Shown here one piece after another: positions 20,640-29,379 of a DNA stretch of 64,000 nucleotides (the stretch's first letter is position 1; each line of letters begins with the position of its first letter). Position numbers and translations under genes: made by a program. The notes under the pieces are model-generated. The model searched no databases, was not told where the DNA came from, and saw only the letters and a list, made by a program, of their open reading frames with translations. Origin of the DNA: Qipengyuania aurantiaca (lineage in GTDB: Bacteria; Pseudomonadota; Alphaproteobacteria; Sphingomonadales; Sphingomonadaceae); contig NZ_CP081295.1 in NCBI RefSeq assembly GCF_019711375.1, positions 2,703,001-2,767,000 on the forward strand. Direction: 5' to 3'.

Positions 20640-22856
20640 TCAGCTTTCCTGCGGTCCGCCGCCCTGTTTCGGAGCGTTCGCGGAGAGCTTGAACTGCGCG
20701 AAGCTGCCCGGGGCGGCCTGTGGAGCCTGGCTGTATTTGCCCGGTGGAAGCGCCGTGAGCGGAGCGCCTGCGGCGGCAAGCGCATAGGGGTTAACACGGT
20801 GACGGGTGCACAGCCCTCCTGCCCCGTCGTCAACCAGTTCCTGCTCGAACTCCACGCCCTGCGTGTCATCCATCGAACGGCGCACGGTGCAGACGGCGAG
20901 CTGGCCCTGCCCGAAGTCGAGCACGAATTGCGTGCCGACGGGCACGTCTTCCAGCCCCTGGATCATGGCGCCGGAGCGCGACATGTTGCGCAGGGTGACG
21001 TCGTAATAGTGGTCTTCGTGGATGAGGCCGATCTTTCGGAAGACGGTGCGGCGGCTGGCGCGCTGGCTGCCCGCGTCGGTCGGCTCGAGCATCCAATCGC
21101 CTTGCGCGATTTCCTCCAGCACCGCCTTCTGGCTTACCGCTTCGGAGAAAACGAAGCCCTGCACGTGGCTGACGCCGATCTTTCTGAGCTCGCCCATGAG
21201 GTCCATGGCGTGGACGCCGGTGGCGACTGTTTCCATACCCATCGCACCTGCCAGCGCGACGACAGCGCGGACGAGTTCCATGTCGCCCAAGTCGTTGCCC
21301 ATGACGGGCTCGAAGAAGTTGGCGCCGATCTTGAGCGCGTTGAAGGGCGCGCGCCGCAGGTAGCTGAGCGAGGAAAGGCCGGTGCCGAACTGGTCGAGTG
21401 TCAAGCGCACGCCCAGCTTGAACAGCGCACCGAGCGCGGCATCCACCTTGCTCGCATCGCCGAGCAGCACCGATTCCGCCAATTCGAGATCGAGGCGCGC
21501 CGGATCGAGACCGGTCTCATCGAGGATCTTGGCGACCATGTCGACGAAACCGTTGGCTTCGAACTGGACCGGCGAGATATTGATCGAAAGGCGCAAGCTT
21601 TCGGGCCATTCGTGCGCTTCTTCGCACGCCTTGCGCAATGCCCATTCCCCGATCGGGATGATCAGGCGGCTGCCCTCGGCGACGGGGATGAAGGTTTCCT
21701 GGCTGACCCGGCCGCGGTCCTCGTCCTCCCAGCAGTACTGCGCTTCGAGAGCGACCACCTTGTTGCTGCCGAGTTCGACGCAGGGCTGGTATTCGAGAGT
21801 GAAATTGCCCGCCTCGATGGCTTCGGCAAGATCGTCTTCCATGCGCTTGCGCAGGTTCGCCTCGTGCTCGAGATCGGCAGCGTAGAAACGGAACTGGCCG
21901 CGCCCGCCGTTCTTGGAGGCGTAGAGCGCAAGGTCCGCCGCGCGGGTGAGTTCGTCGCGCTCGACGCCGTCGTAAGGCGCGATAGCGATACCGACGGAAC
22001 AACCGATGGTGCAGCGGCCTTCCTCGACCGAATAGGGCTGCGAAAGGATCTGGATGATCTTCTTGGCGATTTCGCCCAGCTCGCCGCGATCGTCCATGTC
22101 GGGAATCAGGATCTGGAACTCGTCGCCGCCAAGACGACCGATCTCGCCGCGGCCCGAAATGACCTGGTTCAGACGCTCGGCAACCTGCTGCAGAAGCTGG
22201 TCGCCCGCTGCGTGGCCCAGCGTATCGTTGACCTGTTTGAAGCGGTCGAGATCGAGCATCAGCAGCGCAGCGGCGCGCTTGGCGCTGCGGAAGGTCTGCA
22301 GCGTGGAATCGATCCGGTGTTCCATCCGGTGGCGGTTGGCGAGGCCGGTGAGCGAATCGAACTTGGCGAGGCGGCTCGCCTCTTCTTCGCTGCGGAATTC
22401 CTCGGTGATGTCGGTGGCGGTGCCACGGAAGCCCACGAATTCGTCGTTATTGTCGTAGAGCGGGCGGCCCGACATCCGCAGGACTAGGTCCGCTTGCGGA
22501 TCACCTGTTTCCACCGTCAGCCCGGCAAAGCTCTTGCGGGTGCCGAGCTTCAGGCCGAGCGAACGGGCATCGCCGTCGCCCGGCACAGGCTCGAGAATAT
22601 GCTGGAGCGGCTGGTCGAAGGCCTTGTCGGCCTTGCGCCCGAGGCGCTGGTAGATGGCAGGGCTGAGATAGGAGAGCACACCGCGTGCGTCGGTCGCCCA
22701 GAAACAGGCGACGCCGGAATTTTCCAGCTGTTCGACAATGGCCAGCTTGTCCGACCCGGAAAACTCCGGTGCGGGCGGAATGTACCGGCCTTCCTCCTCG
22801 GAAGCTTCGGTACCTTTGCGGCCCTTGAAGAAATCGGTGAAGGGCATCGCCCCCAT
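20640..22856 (-). CDS. PAS-GGDEF-EAL(degenerate)-PilZ signalling protein
   Basis: A 738-residue protein, paralogue of the next gene. PAS at about 40-155; GGDEF domain with intact GGDEF at 243-247 but no RxxD inhibitory site; EAL domain at about 335-590; PilZ-like domain at the C-terminus (RASRRTVFR, then RNMSRSG). The EAL site is damaged: EAL reads EAQ (371-373), the DD pair reads DQ (488-489), KID reads KIG (509-511), and the loop ETVAEGVE reads ETVATGVH. It is therefore unlikely to degrade cyclic di-GMP and may act as a cyclase and/or sensor. No membrane segment. Reads as a tandem duplication with one copy decayed or re-purposed. Confidence 0.92.
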   Translation of the reverse strand: MGAMPFTDFFKGRKGTEASEEEGRYIPPAPEFSGSDKLAIVEQLENSGVACFWATDARGVLSYLSPAIYQRLGRKADKAFDQPLQHILEPVPGDGDARSLGLKLGTRKSFAGLTVETGDPQADLVLRMSGRPLYDNNDEFVGFRGTATDITEEFRSEEEASRLAKFDSLTGLANRHRMEHRIDSTLQTFRSAKRAAALLMLDLDRFKQVNDTLGHAAGDQLLQQVAERLNQVISGRGEIGRLGGDEFQILIPDMDDRGELGEIAKKIIQILSQPYSVEEGRCTIGCSVGIAIAPYDGVERDELTRAADLALYASKNGGRGQFRFYAADLEHEANLRKRMEDDLAEAIEAGNFTLEYQPCVELGSNKVVALEAQYCWEDEDRGRVSQETFIPVAEGSRLIIPIGEWALRKACEEAHEWPESLRLSINISPVQFEANGFVDMVAKILDETGLDPARLDLELAESVLLGDASKVDAALGALFKLGVRLTLDQFGTGLSSLSYLRRAPFNALKIGANFFEPVMGNDLGDMELVRAVVALAGAMGMETVATGVHAMDLMGELRKIGVSHVQGFVFSEAVSQKAVLEEIAQGDWMLEPTDAGSQRASRRTVFRKIGLIHEDHYYDVTLRNMSRSGAMIQGLEDVPVGTQFVLDFGQGQLAVCTVRRSMDDTQGVEFEQELVDDGAGGLCTRHRVNPYALAAAGAPLTALPPGKYSQAPQAAPGSFAQFKLSANAPKQGGGPQES

Positions 22857-22973
22857 ACTCTCTCAACCTCGTCGAAGCCTTGTTTGGTTCATCCCGGATA
22901 GAGAGGAATGGTTAGTATAAGCCTAACGCGAGGCCGCTTCGAACGATTTCGGAAATCCCGTGAAGCCGGGGTG

Positions 22974-25169
22974 TCAGCCCTCGACTTCGGCGAACCGCGG
23001 GACGCTGAGAATGCGACCATTCCTGTCGCCCGCCAGCATTCCATAGGCATCTTTTGGCAGCGCTGCCAAGGGCCTTCCGGCGGCCTCGATCTCATACGGC
23101 GAAACGCGGTGGCGGGTGCACAGTCCGTCGGCGCCGTCGCTGATGAGCGGGGTCTCGAATTCGAGGCCAATGACATGTTTTCTGGAACGGCGCACAGTCG
23201 CAACGGCGAGCTGCCCGTCGCCAAGATCGAGGACGAAAGCGGTGCCAACCGGGACATCGAGCAGGCCTTCCACCCGCGCACCGGTCTTGGAAATGTTGCG
23301 CAAGGTCACCTGATAGCGGTGGTCGTCGTGGATGATCCCGATCTTGCGCAGCACGGTCTTGCGCTCTGCGCGATATTTTTCGGGGCCTCGCGGCTCGTAG
23401 ACCAGCTCGCCCTTATCGAGCCGTTCCAGCGCCTCCTCATGCGTGATGGGACGCGAGAATATGTAGCCCTGAATGTGGCTGGCGCCGCGCTTGATGACGA
23501 GTTCGAGCTCGTCCTTCGTCTCGGTTCCCTCGGCCACCGTCTCCATCTTGAGCGCGCGCGCGAGGCTGACGATGGCGCTGATGATCGCCGAGTTGTTGTT
23601 CCCTTCCTCGGTCGAACCGCGCACGAAGCTCTGGTCGATCTTGATCTTGTCGAACGGCGCGTGACGCAGATAGCTCATCGAGCTGTAGCCGGTCCCGAAA
23701 TCGTCCAGCGCCAGCCGCACGCCAAGGTCTTTCAGCGCATGGAATATCTTGAGCGTCTGCTCCTCGTCGCCGGCAAAGACGCTCTCGGTGATTTCCAGCT
23801 CGAGGCGATTCGGGGCGAGGCCAGAACTCTGCAGCGCGCGCTGGACCACCGCGACGAAATCGTCATTGGCGAATTGAGTCGGCGAGACGTTGACGGCGAC
23901 GCGTAGTTCGACCGGCCATTGCTGCGCCTGTTCGCACACCTTGCGCAGCGCCCACTCGCCGATCTCCGAGATCATGCCGATATCCTCGGCGCAGGAGATG
24001 AAGACATCGGGCGGCACGAAACCGCGTTCCGGATGGTCCCAGCGGATCAGCGCCTCGAAGCCGGAAAGCTTGTAATCCTTTGCCTTCACGATTGGCTGGT
24101 AATGCATGACCAGCTCGTCCTTGTGGAGCGCGTCGCGCAAGTCCTCTTCGAGCATCCGGCGGAACTTGGCCCCGTCTTTCAGCTCGCTGGAATAGAAGCG
24201 GTACTGGCCCCTGCCCCCGCCCTTCGCGGCGTAAAGCGCAAGGTCGGCTGCCTTGATCAGCTCCTCAGCGTCGAGCCCGTCATAGGGCGCAATCGCCACG
24301 CCGAGCGACACGCCGATAATCGCGCGCGAGCCGTTGATCGAATAGGGCTGCGCAATCATCTGGATGACGCGCGCGGCGAGATCGCCCAGCTCGCCGCGGT
24401 CGTCGACATCGGGCAGCATGATGAGGAACTCGTCGCCGCCCAAACGCCCGATCTCGCCCCGGTGGCCGAAAATCTGTCCCAGCCGCGCCGCCACCTGCTT
24501 TAGCAATTCGTCGCCCGCCGGGTGGCCCAGCGTGTCGTTAACCTGCTTGAAACGGTCGAGATCGACCATCATCAGCGCGCAGACGCGCTTGTCATTACGG
24601 AAGTGCTTCAGCTTGGCATCGAGCTGCTTGTGCATCCGGTGCCGATTGGCGAGGCCGGTGAGGGAATCGTATTGCGAAAGCCGCTCCGCATCGCGCTGGG
24701 TCTCGCGCTGCGCCGTCACGTCCTTGGCACTACCGCGATAGCCCGAAAACCGGTTGCTGCGATCGAAGAGGGGTTTTCCGGCAAGTTCGATGTAACGATC
24801 CTCGCCGCGTATCGGCATCTTCACGCGCAGGTTGGAAATCGAGTTGCGGGCGCTGAGATAATAGGCGAGCGGGCGCACTTCGCGCTCGGCATCCTCTTCG
24901 CGGTCGCCCTTGTCGACATGGAACAGGTCGGTGACCGGCGTGCCGTAGAGCTCGTCCTCGGTCGACTGCAGCAGTTCGATGGCGCCTTGCGAGAGATAGA
25001 TCAGCCGTCCCTGCGCATCGCTGGCCCAGAACCAGCCGAGGCCCGACTTTTCGAAGCTTTCGAGAAGTTCGATGCGGCGCGCGTGGTCGTTCAGCGCGAT
25101 CGGCTCGCACTGGCCGTGGTCGTCTCCTGACCGCACAGCTTTCGCAGTTCTCGAAAAGAAGCCTGCCAT
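22974..25169 (-). CDS. PAS-GGDEF-EAL-PilZ bifunctional c-di-GMP protein
   Basis: A 731-residue cytoplasmic protein. PAS at about 33-155, GGDEF with intact GGDEF at 244-248 and no RxxD site, then an EAL domain with complete signature: EALIRW (372-377), NVSPTQF, EITES, DDFGTGYSS (D489, D490), KIDQSF (510-515) and ETVAEGTET. A PilZ-like domain (RAERKTVLRKIG, RNISKTG) ends the protein. It should both make and hydrolyse cyclic di-GMP, or switch between the two, and sense the same molecule through PilZ. It is 117 bases upstream of its degenerate paralogue on the same strand, and divergent from the ferredoxin reductase gene. Confidence 0.94.
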   Translation of the reverse strand: MAGFFSRTAKAVRSGDDHGQCEPIALNDHARRIELLESFEKSGLGWFWASDAQGRLIYLSQGAIELLQSTEDELYGTPVTDLFHVDKGDREEDAEREVRPLAYYLSARNSISNLRVKMPIRGEDRYIELAGKPLFDRSNRFSGYRGSAKDVTAQRETQRDAERLSQYDSLTGLANRHRMHKQLDAKLKHFRNDKRVCALMMVDLDRFKQVNDTLGHPAGDELLKQVAARLGQIFGHRGEIGRLGGDEFLIMLPDVDDRGELGDLAARVIQMIAQPYSINGSRAIIGVSLGVAIAPYDGLDAEELIKAADLALYAAKGGGRGQYRFYSSELKDGAKFRRMLEEDLRDALHKDELVMHYQPIVKAKDYKLSGFEALIRWDHPERGFVPPDVFISCAEDIGMISEIGEWALRKVCEQAQQWPVELRVAVNVSPTQFANDDFVAVVQRALQSSGLAPNRLELEITESVFAGDEEQTLKIFHALKDLGVRLALDDFGTGYSSMSYLRHAPFDKIKIDQSFVRGSTEEGNNNSAIISAIVSLARALKMETVAEGTETKDELELVIKRGASHIQGYIFSRPITHEEALERLDKGELVYEPRGPEKYRAERKTVLRKIGIIHDDHRYQVTLRNISKTGARVEGLLDVPVGTAFVLDLGDGQLAVATVRRSRKHVIGLEFETPLISDGADGLCTRHRVSPYEIEAAGRPLAALPKDAYGMLAGDRNGRILSVPRFAEVEG

Positions 25170-25358
25170 TCGACCCCGTTACCGACCCCATGCTTCGCCC
25201 GCTTGCACGGGCATCCTTATGAGGTCCTCCACTACGCAAAATTCCTTACCAATTGCATAACCATAGGATCGCCGAGAAGCCGCGGCTTCACCGGCAACGC
25301 TTGCCTCGGCCCGCCTTGCGCGGCAAGGTGCCGCCAAGTCGCTGGGAGACGATCGTCA

Positions 25359-26666
25359 ATGCGCCATATCGCCATCGTGGGTTCGGGTCCGGCCGGCTAT
25401 TACACGGCTGAAGCGGCGGGCAAGCAATGGGGCGAGGATGTGCGGGTCGATGTCTTCGACAGCCTGCCGGTTCCCTATGGCCTCATCCGCACCGGTGTCG
25501 CACCCGATCACCAGTCGATCAAGAAAGTGGCCATGCGGTACGAGAAGACCGCGCTGACCGACAACGTGCGCTTCGTCGGCAATGTATCGGTCGGCAAGGA
25601 CGTCTCCATTGGCGAATTACAAGACCTCTACGACGCGGTCATCCTCGCCACCGGTGCGCCGCACGATCGCACGCTCGGCCTCGATGGCGAGGATCTGGGC
25701 AATGTCTTCGGCAGCGCCGCCTTCGTGGGCTGGTACAACGGCCATCCGCAGTTTGCGCAGCTCAATCCCGACCTGTCGGGCCGGCACGCGGTCGTCATCG
25801 GCATGGGCAATGTCGCGCTGGACGTGGCACGCATCCTCTCCAAGACCGACAGCGAGTTCGAAGGCTCCGATATCGTCACCCATGCGCTCGAGGCCTTGGC
25901 CGGATCGAACCTTGAGACGATCACCATCCTCGGACGACGCGGGCCGCACCAGATCATGATGACACCCAAGGAATTGGGCGAGCTCATGCACCTCGAACGC
26001 GCCAGCCCCTTCGTAGCCGAGGCCGACCTGCCGGCAGAAGGCGACGACGCGATCCTCGAACCGGGCCTGCGCAAATCGGTCACGCTGCTGCGTGAATTCG
26101 CCGCCATTCCCCAGAGTATCTATGGCGAAAAGCCCATCACCATCGAGTTCGACTTCTTCGCCAATCCGAAGGCAATTGTCGGTTCTTCGGGCAAGGTGAC
26201 AGGTGTCGAGGTCGAGCGCACCACTATCGAGAAAGGCCGCGCGGTCGGCACGGGCGACACCTACATCGTGCCCGCCGATCTGGTCGTGACCTGCATCGGC
26301 TACCGTTCTTCGCCCATCGAAGGCGTGCCCTTCGACGAGCGCGCCGGACGCTTCGCCAACGATGAGGGCCGCATCCTTCCGGGCCTCTATTGCGTCGGCT
26401 GGGCCAAGCGCGGTCCCACCGGGACCATCGGCACCAACCGCCCCGACGGGTATGGCGTCATCGAACTCGTCGCCGAAGACATCGGCATGGGGGCGCGCAA
26501 GCGTGGCCGCGACGGTTTCGACGCGCTGGCCGAGGACCGCGGTCTCGACATTGTCACCTTCCGCGACTGGCAGCGGATCGAAGAGGCCGAGAACGCGGCT
26601 GCCCGAACCGGCTCGCCGCGCGAGAAATTCGTCGATATCGAAAGCATGATTGCCGCGCTAAGGTAA
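25359..26666 (+). CDS. Ferredoxin/adrenodoxin-type NADP+ reductase (FprA-like)
   Basis: A 435-residue flavoenzyme passing electrons between NADPH and ferredoxin. It starts MRHIAIVGSGPAGYYTAEA (FAD site); GGGAGAC lies upstream of the ATG at 25359. FDSLPVPYGLIRTGVAPDH is the adrenodoxin-reductase signature, GMGNVALDVARIL the NADP site, and GWAKRGPTGTIGTNR a late conserved block. A longer N-terminal reading is not supported. It starts a plus-strand run leading into the PHA genes, with a 69-base gap to phaC; a direct link to PHA synthesis is not shown. Confidence 0.93.
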   Translation: MRHIAIVGSGPAGYYTAEAAGKQWGEDVRVDVFDSLPVPYGLIRTGVAPDHQSIKKVAMRYEKTALTDNVRFVGNVSVGKDVSIGELQDLYDAVILATGAPHDRTLGLDGEDLGNVFGSAAFVGWYNGHPQFAQLNPDLSGRHAVVIGMGNVALDVARILSKTDSEFEGSDIVTHALEALAGSNLETITILGRRGPHQIMMTPKELGELMHLERASPFVAEADLPAEGDDAILEPGLRKSVTLLREFAAIPQSIYGEKPITIEFDFFANPKAIVGSSGKVTGVEVERTTIEKGRAVGTGDTYIVPADLVVTCIGYRSSPIEGVPFDERAGRFANDEGRILPGLYCVGWAKRGPTGTIGTNRPDGYGVIELVAEDIGMGARKRGRDGFDALAEDRGLDIVTFRDWQRIEEAENAAARTGSPREKFVDIESMIAALR

Positions 26667-26735
26667 CGCATTCGGAACGGCAGGGTCGCACCACTCGTTC
26701 AGCTTGAAACGCCATAAAAGAGGATAGACCCGCCC

Positions 26736-28424
26736 ATGCCTAGGCTCGAAGACGAAGCTGCCCAGCACACCAGCGCCCTCGGCCCGCTAATCGGCCTCAC
26801 GCGCGAGGATATTTTTGGCGCGGTCGCCGTGATGCTGCGCGAAACGGCTTCCGATCCGCAGCGGCTGATGAAACACAGCCAGGCGATGGGCGAGGACATG
26901 ATCAAGATCATGACTGGAAAGAGCGACCTCGCCCCCGATCCCAAGGATCGCCGGTTCCAGGATCCGACCTGGCAGTACAACCCCTTCATGCGCGCCGGGA
27001 TGCAGTATTACCTAGCGGTCCAGAAGGGCGCTTCCCGGTGGCTTGAGGACCTGGAGCTCGACGAGCTGGAAAAGGACCGCGCGCGCTTCATCTCCAACAT
27101 CATCATCGACAGTCTTGCCCCCACCAACACGCTGATCGGCAACCCCAGCGCACAGAAGATGGCGATCACCAGTGGCGGCCTCTCTCTCGTGAAGGGCCTT
27201 AAGAACGCCTACGACGACATGGTCCACAACAAGGGCATGGTCAGCCAGGTCGACAAGAAGCCATTCAAGCTGGGCGAGAATATCGCGACCTCTAAGGGCG
27301 ACGTCGTCTTGCGCACCGAGATGATGGAGCTGGTGCATTACGCGCCGACGACGGACGAGGTCTACGAGATCCCGCAGCTCACCATCCCGCCGCAGATCAA
27401 CAAGATGTACATCAACGACCTGTCCCCTGAAAAATCGGTGGTGAAATACCAGGTCGACAACGGCATCCAGACATTCGTCATCAGCTGGAAGAACCCCACC
27501 CCCGAACAGGGCGAGTGGGATATGGCCGATTACGTCCGCTCCTGCCGCGAGGCGATGGAGGCGGTCTCCAAGATCACCGGTTCGAAGAAGGTCAATGTCT
27601 CGGCCGGCTGTTCGGGCGGGCAAACCGCCGCAATGCTGGCCAGCAAGATGGCCGCCGACGAGGACGATCTGCTCGGCGCGCTGACGCTGATGGTCTGCGT
27701 CCTCCATCCCAAGCAGAACGATATCGAGGCTGGCTCGCTGGTGAGCGAGAACGGCCTCGCCCTCGCCCGCCGTCGCGCTTCCAAGAAGGGCGTGATCAAG
27801 GGCGACGATCTTGCACGCGGTTTCGCCTGGTTGAGGCCCAACGACCTCATCTGGAACTACGTCATCAACAACTACCTGCTCGGGCAGGACCCACCGGCGT
27901 TCGACGTGCTTTTCTGGAACGCCGACGCGACCAATCTTTCGGGCGCGCTGATGGGCGATTTCCTGACCGTGTTCGAAACGCTCGCCTTCACCAAGCAAGG
28001 CGAGGTCGAGATGGTCGACCACAAGATCGACCTTTCCAAGGTCACCAGCGACCTCTTCATCCTCGGCGGCGTGACCGATCACATCACCCCGTGGAAAGCC
28101 ACCTATCGCTCCACCCGCCTGTTCGGTTCGAAGGACATTACCTACGTTCTGTCGCATTCCGGGCACATGCAGGCGATTCTGAACCCGCCGGGTAACCCCA
28201 AGGCAAGGTACTACATCCAGAAGGATGCGAAGAAGAAACTGCCCGAGACGGCGGACCAGTGGCTGGAAGGTTCGGAAGAGGTCGCCGGTTCGTGGTGGCC
28301 CTACTGGATGAACTGGCTGCAGACCCGCGCTGGCGAGAAGAAGAAGGCTCCGGCGAAAACGGGGAACAAGGAGTTCAAGCCACTGGACCCCGCCCCCGGA
28401 CTCTACGTTATGGAAGCCTGCTAG
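26736..28424 (+). CDS. phaC: Poly(3-hydroxyalkanoate) synthase, class II-like
   Basis: A 562-residue enzyme that polymerises hydroxyacyl-CoA into intracellular polyester. The nucleophile elbow is SAGCSGGQT with cysteine 292; the acid is D448 in GGVTDHITPW and the base H477 in SHSGHMQAIL. The wording GCSGG, TDHITPW and SGHMQAILNPPGNPKA is nearer to the Pseudomonas class II (medium-chain) enzymes than to class I, and the length of 562 also fits class II. The partner gene is a medium-chain-type depolymerase, in the same order as in Pseudomonas. Class assignment is from remembered motifs and should be tested by phylogeny. Confidence 0.93.
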   Translation: MPRLEDEAAQHTSALGPLIGLTREDIFGAVAVMLRETASDPQRLMKHSQAMGEDMIKIMTGKSDLAPDPKDRRFQDPTWQYNPFMRAGMQYYLAVQKGASRWLEDLELDELEKDRARFISNIIIDSLAPTNTLIGNPSAQKMAITSGGLSLVKGLKNAYDDMVHNKGMVSQVDKKPFKLGENIATSKGDVVLRTEMMELVHYAPTTDEVYEIPQLTIPPQINKMYINDLSPEKSVVKYQVDNGIQTFVISWKNPTPEQGEWDMADYVRSCREAMEAVSKITGSKKVNVSAGCSGGQTAAMLASKMAADEDDLLGALTLMVCVLHPKQNDIEAGSLVSENGLALARRRASKKGVIKGDDLARGFAWLRPNDLIWNYVINNYLLGQDPPAFDVLFWNADATNLSGALMGDFLTVFETLAFTKQGEVEMVDHKIDLSKVTSDLFILGGVTDHITPWKATYRSTRLFGSKDITYVLSHSGHMQAILNPPGNPKARYYIQKDAKKKLPETADQWLEGSEEVAGSWWPYWMNWLQTRAGEKKKAPAKTGNKEFKPLDPAPGLYVMEAC

Positions 28425-28466
28425 GTTGAAAAAGGATTGCGTGTGACCGCTTCGAAGGACGAACCC

Positions 28467-29303
28467 ATGACCGCGAAGATCGAGATGATCGAGGCAGGCG
28501 GTCGCACCTTGCGGGTAGCGCATTGGCGTCTGGACAAGCCTTCGGACCACGCGCCGATCCTGTTTTTCAACGGCATCGGCGCCAATATCGAAGCCGTCGC
28601 CCCGCTGGCCGAGCGGCTGACCGAGCGCGCCTTCATCATGTTCGACATGCCGGGCACGGGCGAAAGCCCCGACCCGACCGTTCCCTACAATCCCTTCACC
28701 ATGAGCTGGACGGCGACGCAGATCCTAGACCAGCTCGGCGTCGAGGAGGTGGACGTCATGGGCGTGAGCTGGGGCGGTGCGATGGCGCAGCACTTTGCGC
28801 TCCAGCATCCGGGCCGCACGCGCCGTCTCGTGCTGGTGGCGACCACGGCCGGCATGCTGATGGTGCCGGGCAATCCGGCCGCGCTCAGCAAGATGGCCAA
28901 CCCCCGCCGCTACGTGGATCCGAAGTTCATGAACGAGCATTTCATGACGCTTTACGGCGGCATGACCAAGCGGCCGGGCAGCAAGGAAGACCATATCGGT
29001 CGCCTCAAGCCGCCCTCCCCGCGCGGCTATCTCTACCAGCTCGTCGCCATGCTCGGCTGGACCAGCCTTCCCGCCCTGCCCTTCATGGACAAGGAAGTGC
29101 TGATCATGATGGGCGACGAGGACCAGATCGTGCCGCTCGTGAACGGCAAGATCCTCAACACCATGATCCGCAACTCGCGCCTCGAAGTGTTTGAAGGCGG
29201 CGGCCACCTGTTCCTGCTCACCCATGCCGACGAAAGCGTGGCGAGCCTGCGCGCCTTCCTCGACGCGCCCTCGACCGAAGCGGAAAGCCGCCGCGCCGCG
29301 TAA
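28467..29303 (+). CDS. phaZ: Intracellular medium-chain PHA depolymerase PhaZ
   Basis: A 278-residue alpha/beta hydrolase. With ATG 28467 (AAGGAC just upstream) the triad is S101 in GVSWGGA, D219 in GDEDQIVP and H247 in GGGHLFL, nearly the numbering known for the Pseudomonas putida enzyme. The blocks FFNGIGANIE, ATTAGMLMVPG and NPRRYVDP also match that family. An in-frame GTG at 28443 would add eight residues. It releases hydroxyacids from stored polyester granules. It follows phaC with 42 bases between, so synthesis and mobilisation are probably expressed together. Confidence 0.9.
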   Translation: MTAKIEMIEAGGRTLRVAHWRLDKPSDHAPILFFNGIGANIEAVAPLAERLTERAFIMFDMPGTGESPDPTVPYNPFTMSWTATQILDQLGVEEVDVMGVSWGGAMAQHFALQHPGRTRRLVLVATTAGMLMVPGNPAALSKMANPRRYVDPKFMNEHFMTLYGGMTKRPGSKEDHIGRLKPPSPRGYLYQLVAMLGWTSLPALPFMDKEVLIMMGDEDQIVPLVNGKILNTMIRNSRLEVFEGGGHLFLLTHADESVASLRAFLDAPSTEAESRRAA

Positions 29304-29379
29304 CCGGGTGGCCTGACGGCCTCTTGCCAGACCAGTTGCAATGTGGAACCTTCCCTCGCGAGAGAGAGGAGCATTCACC

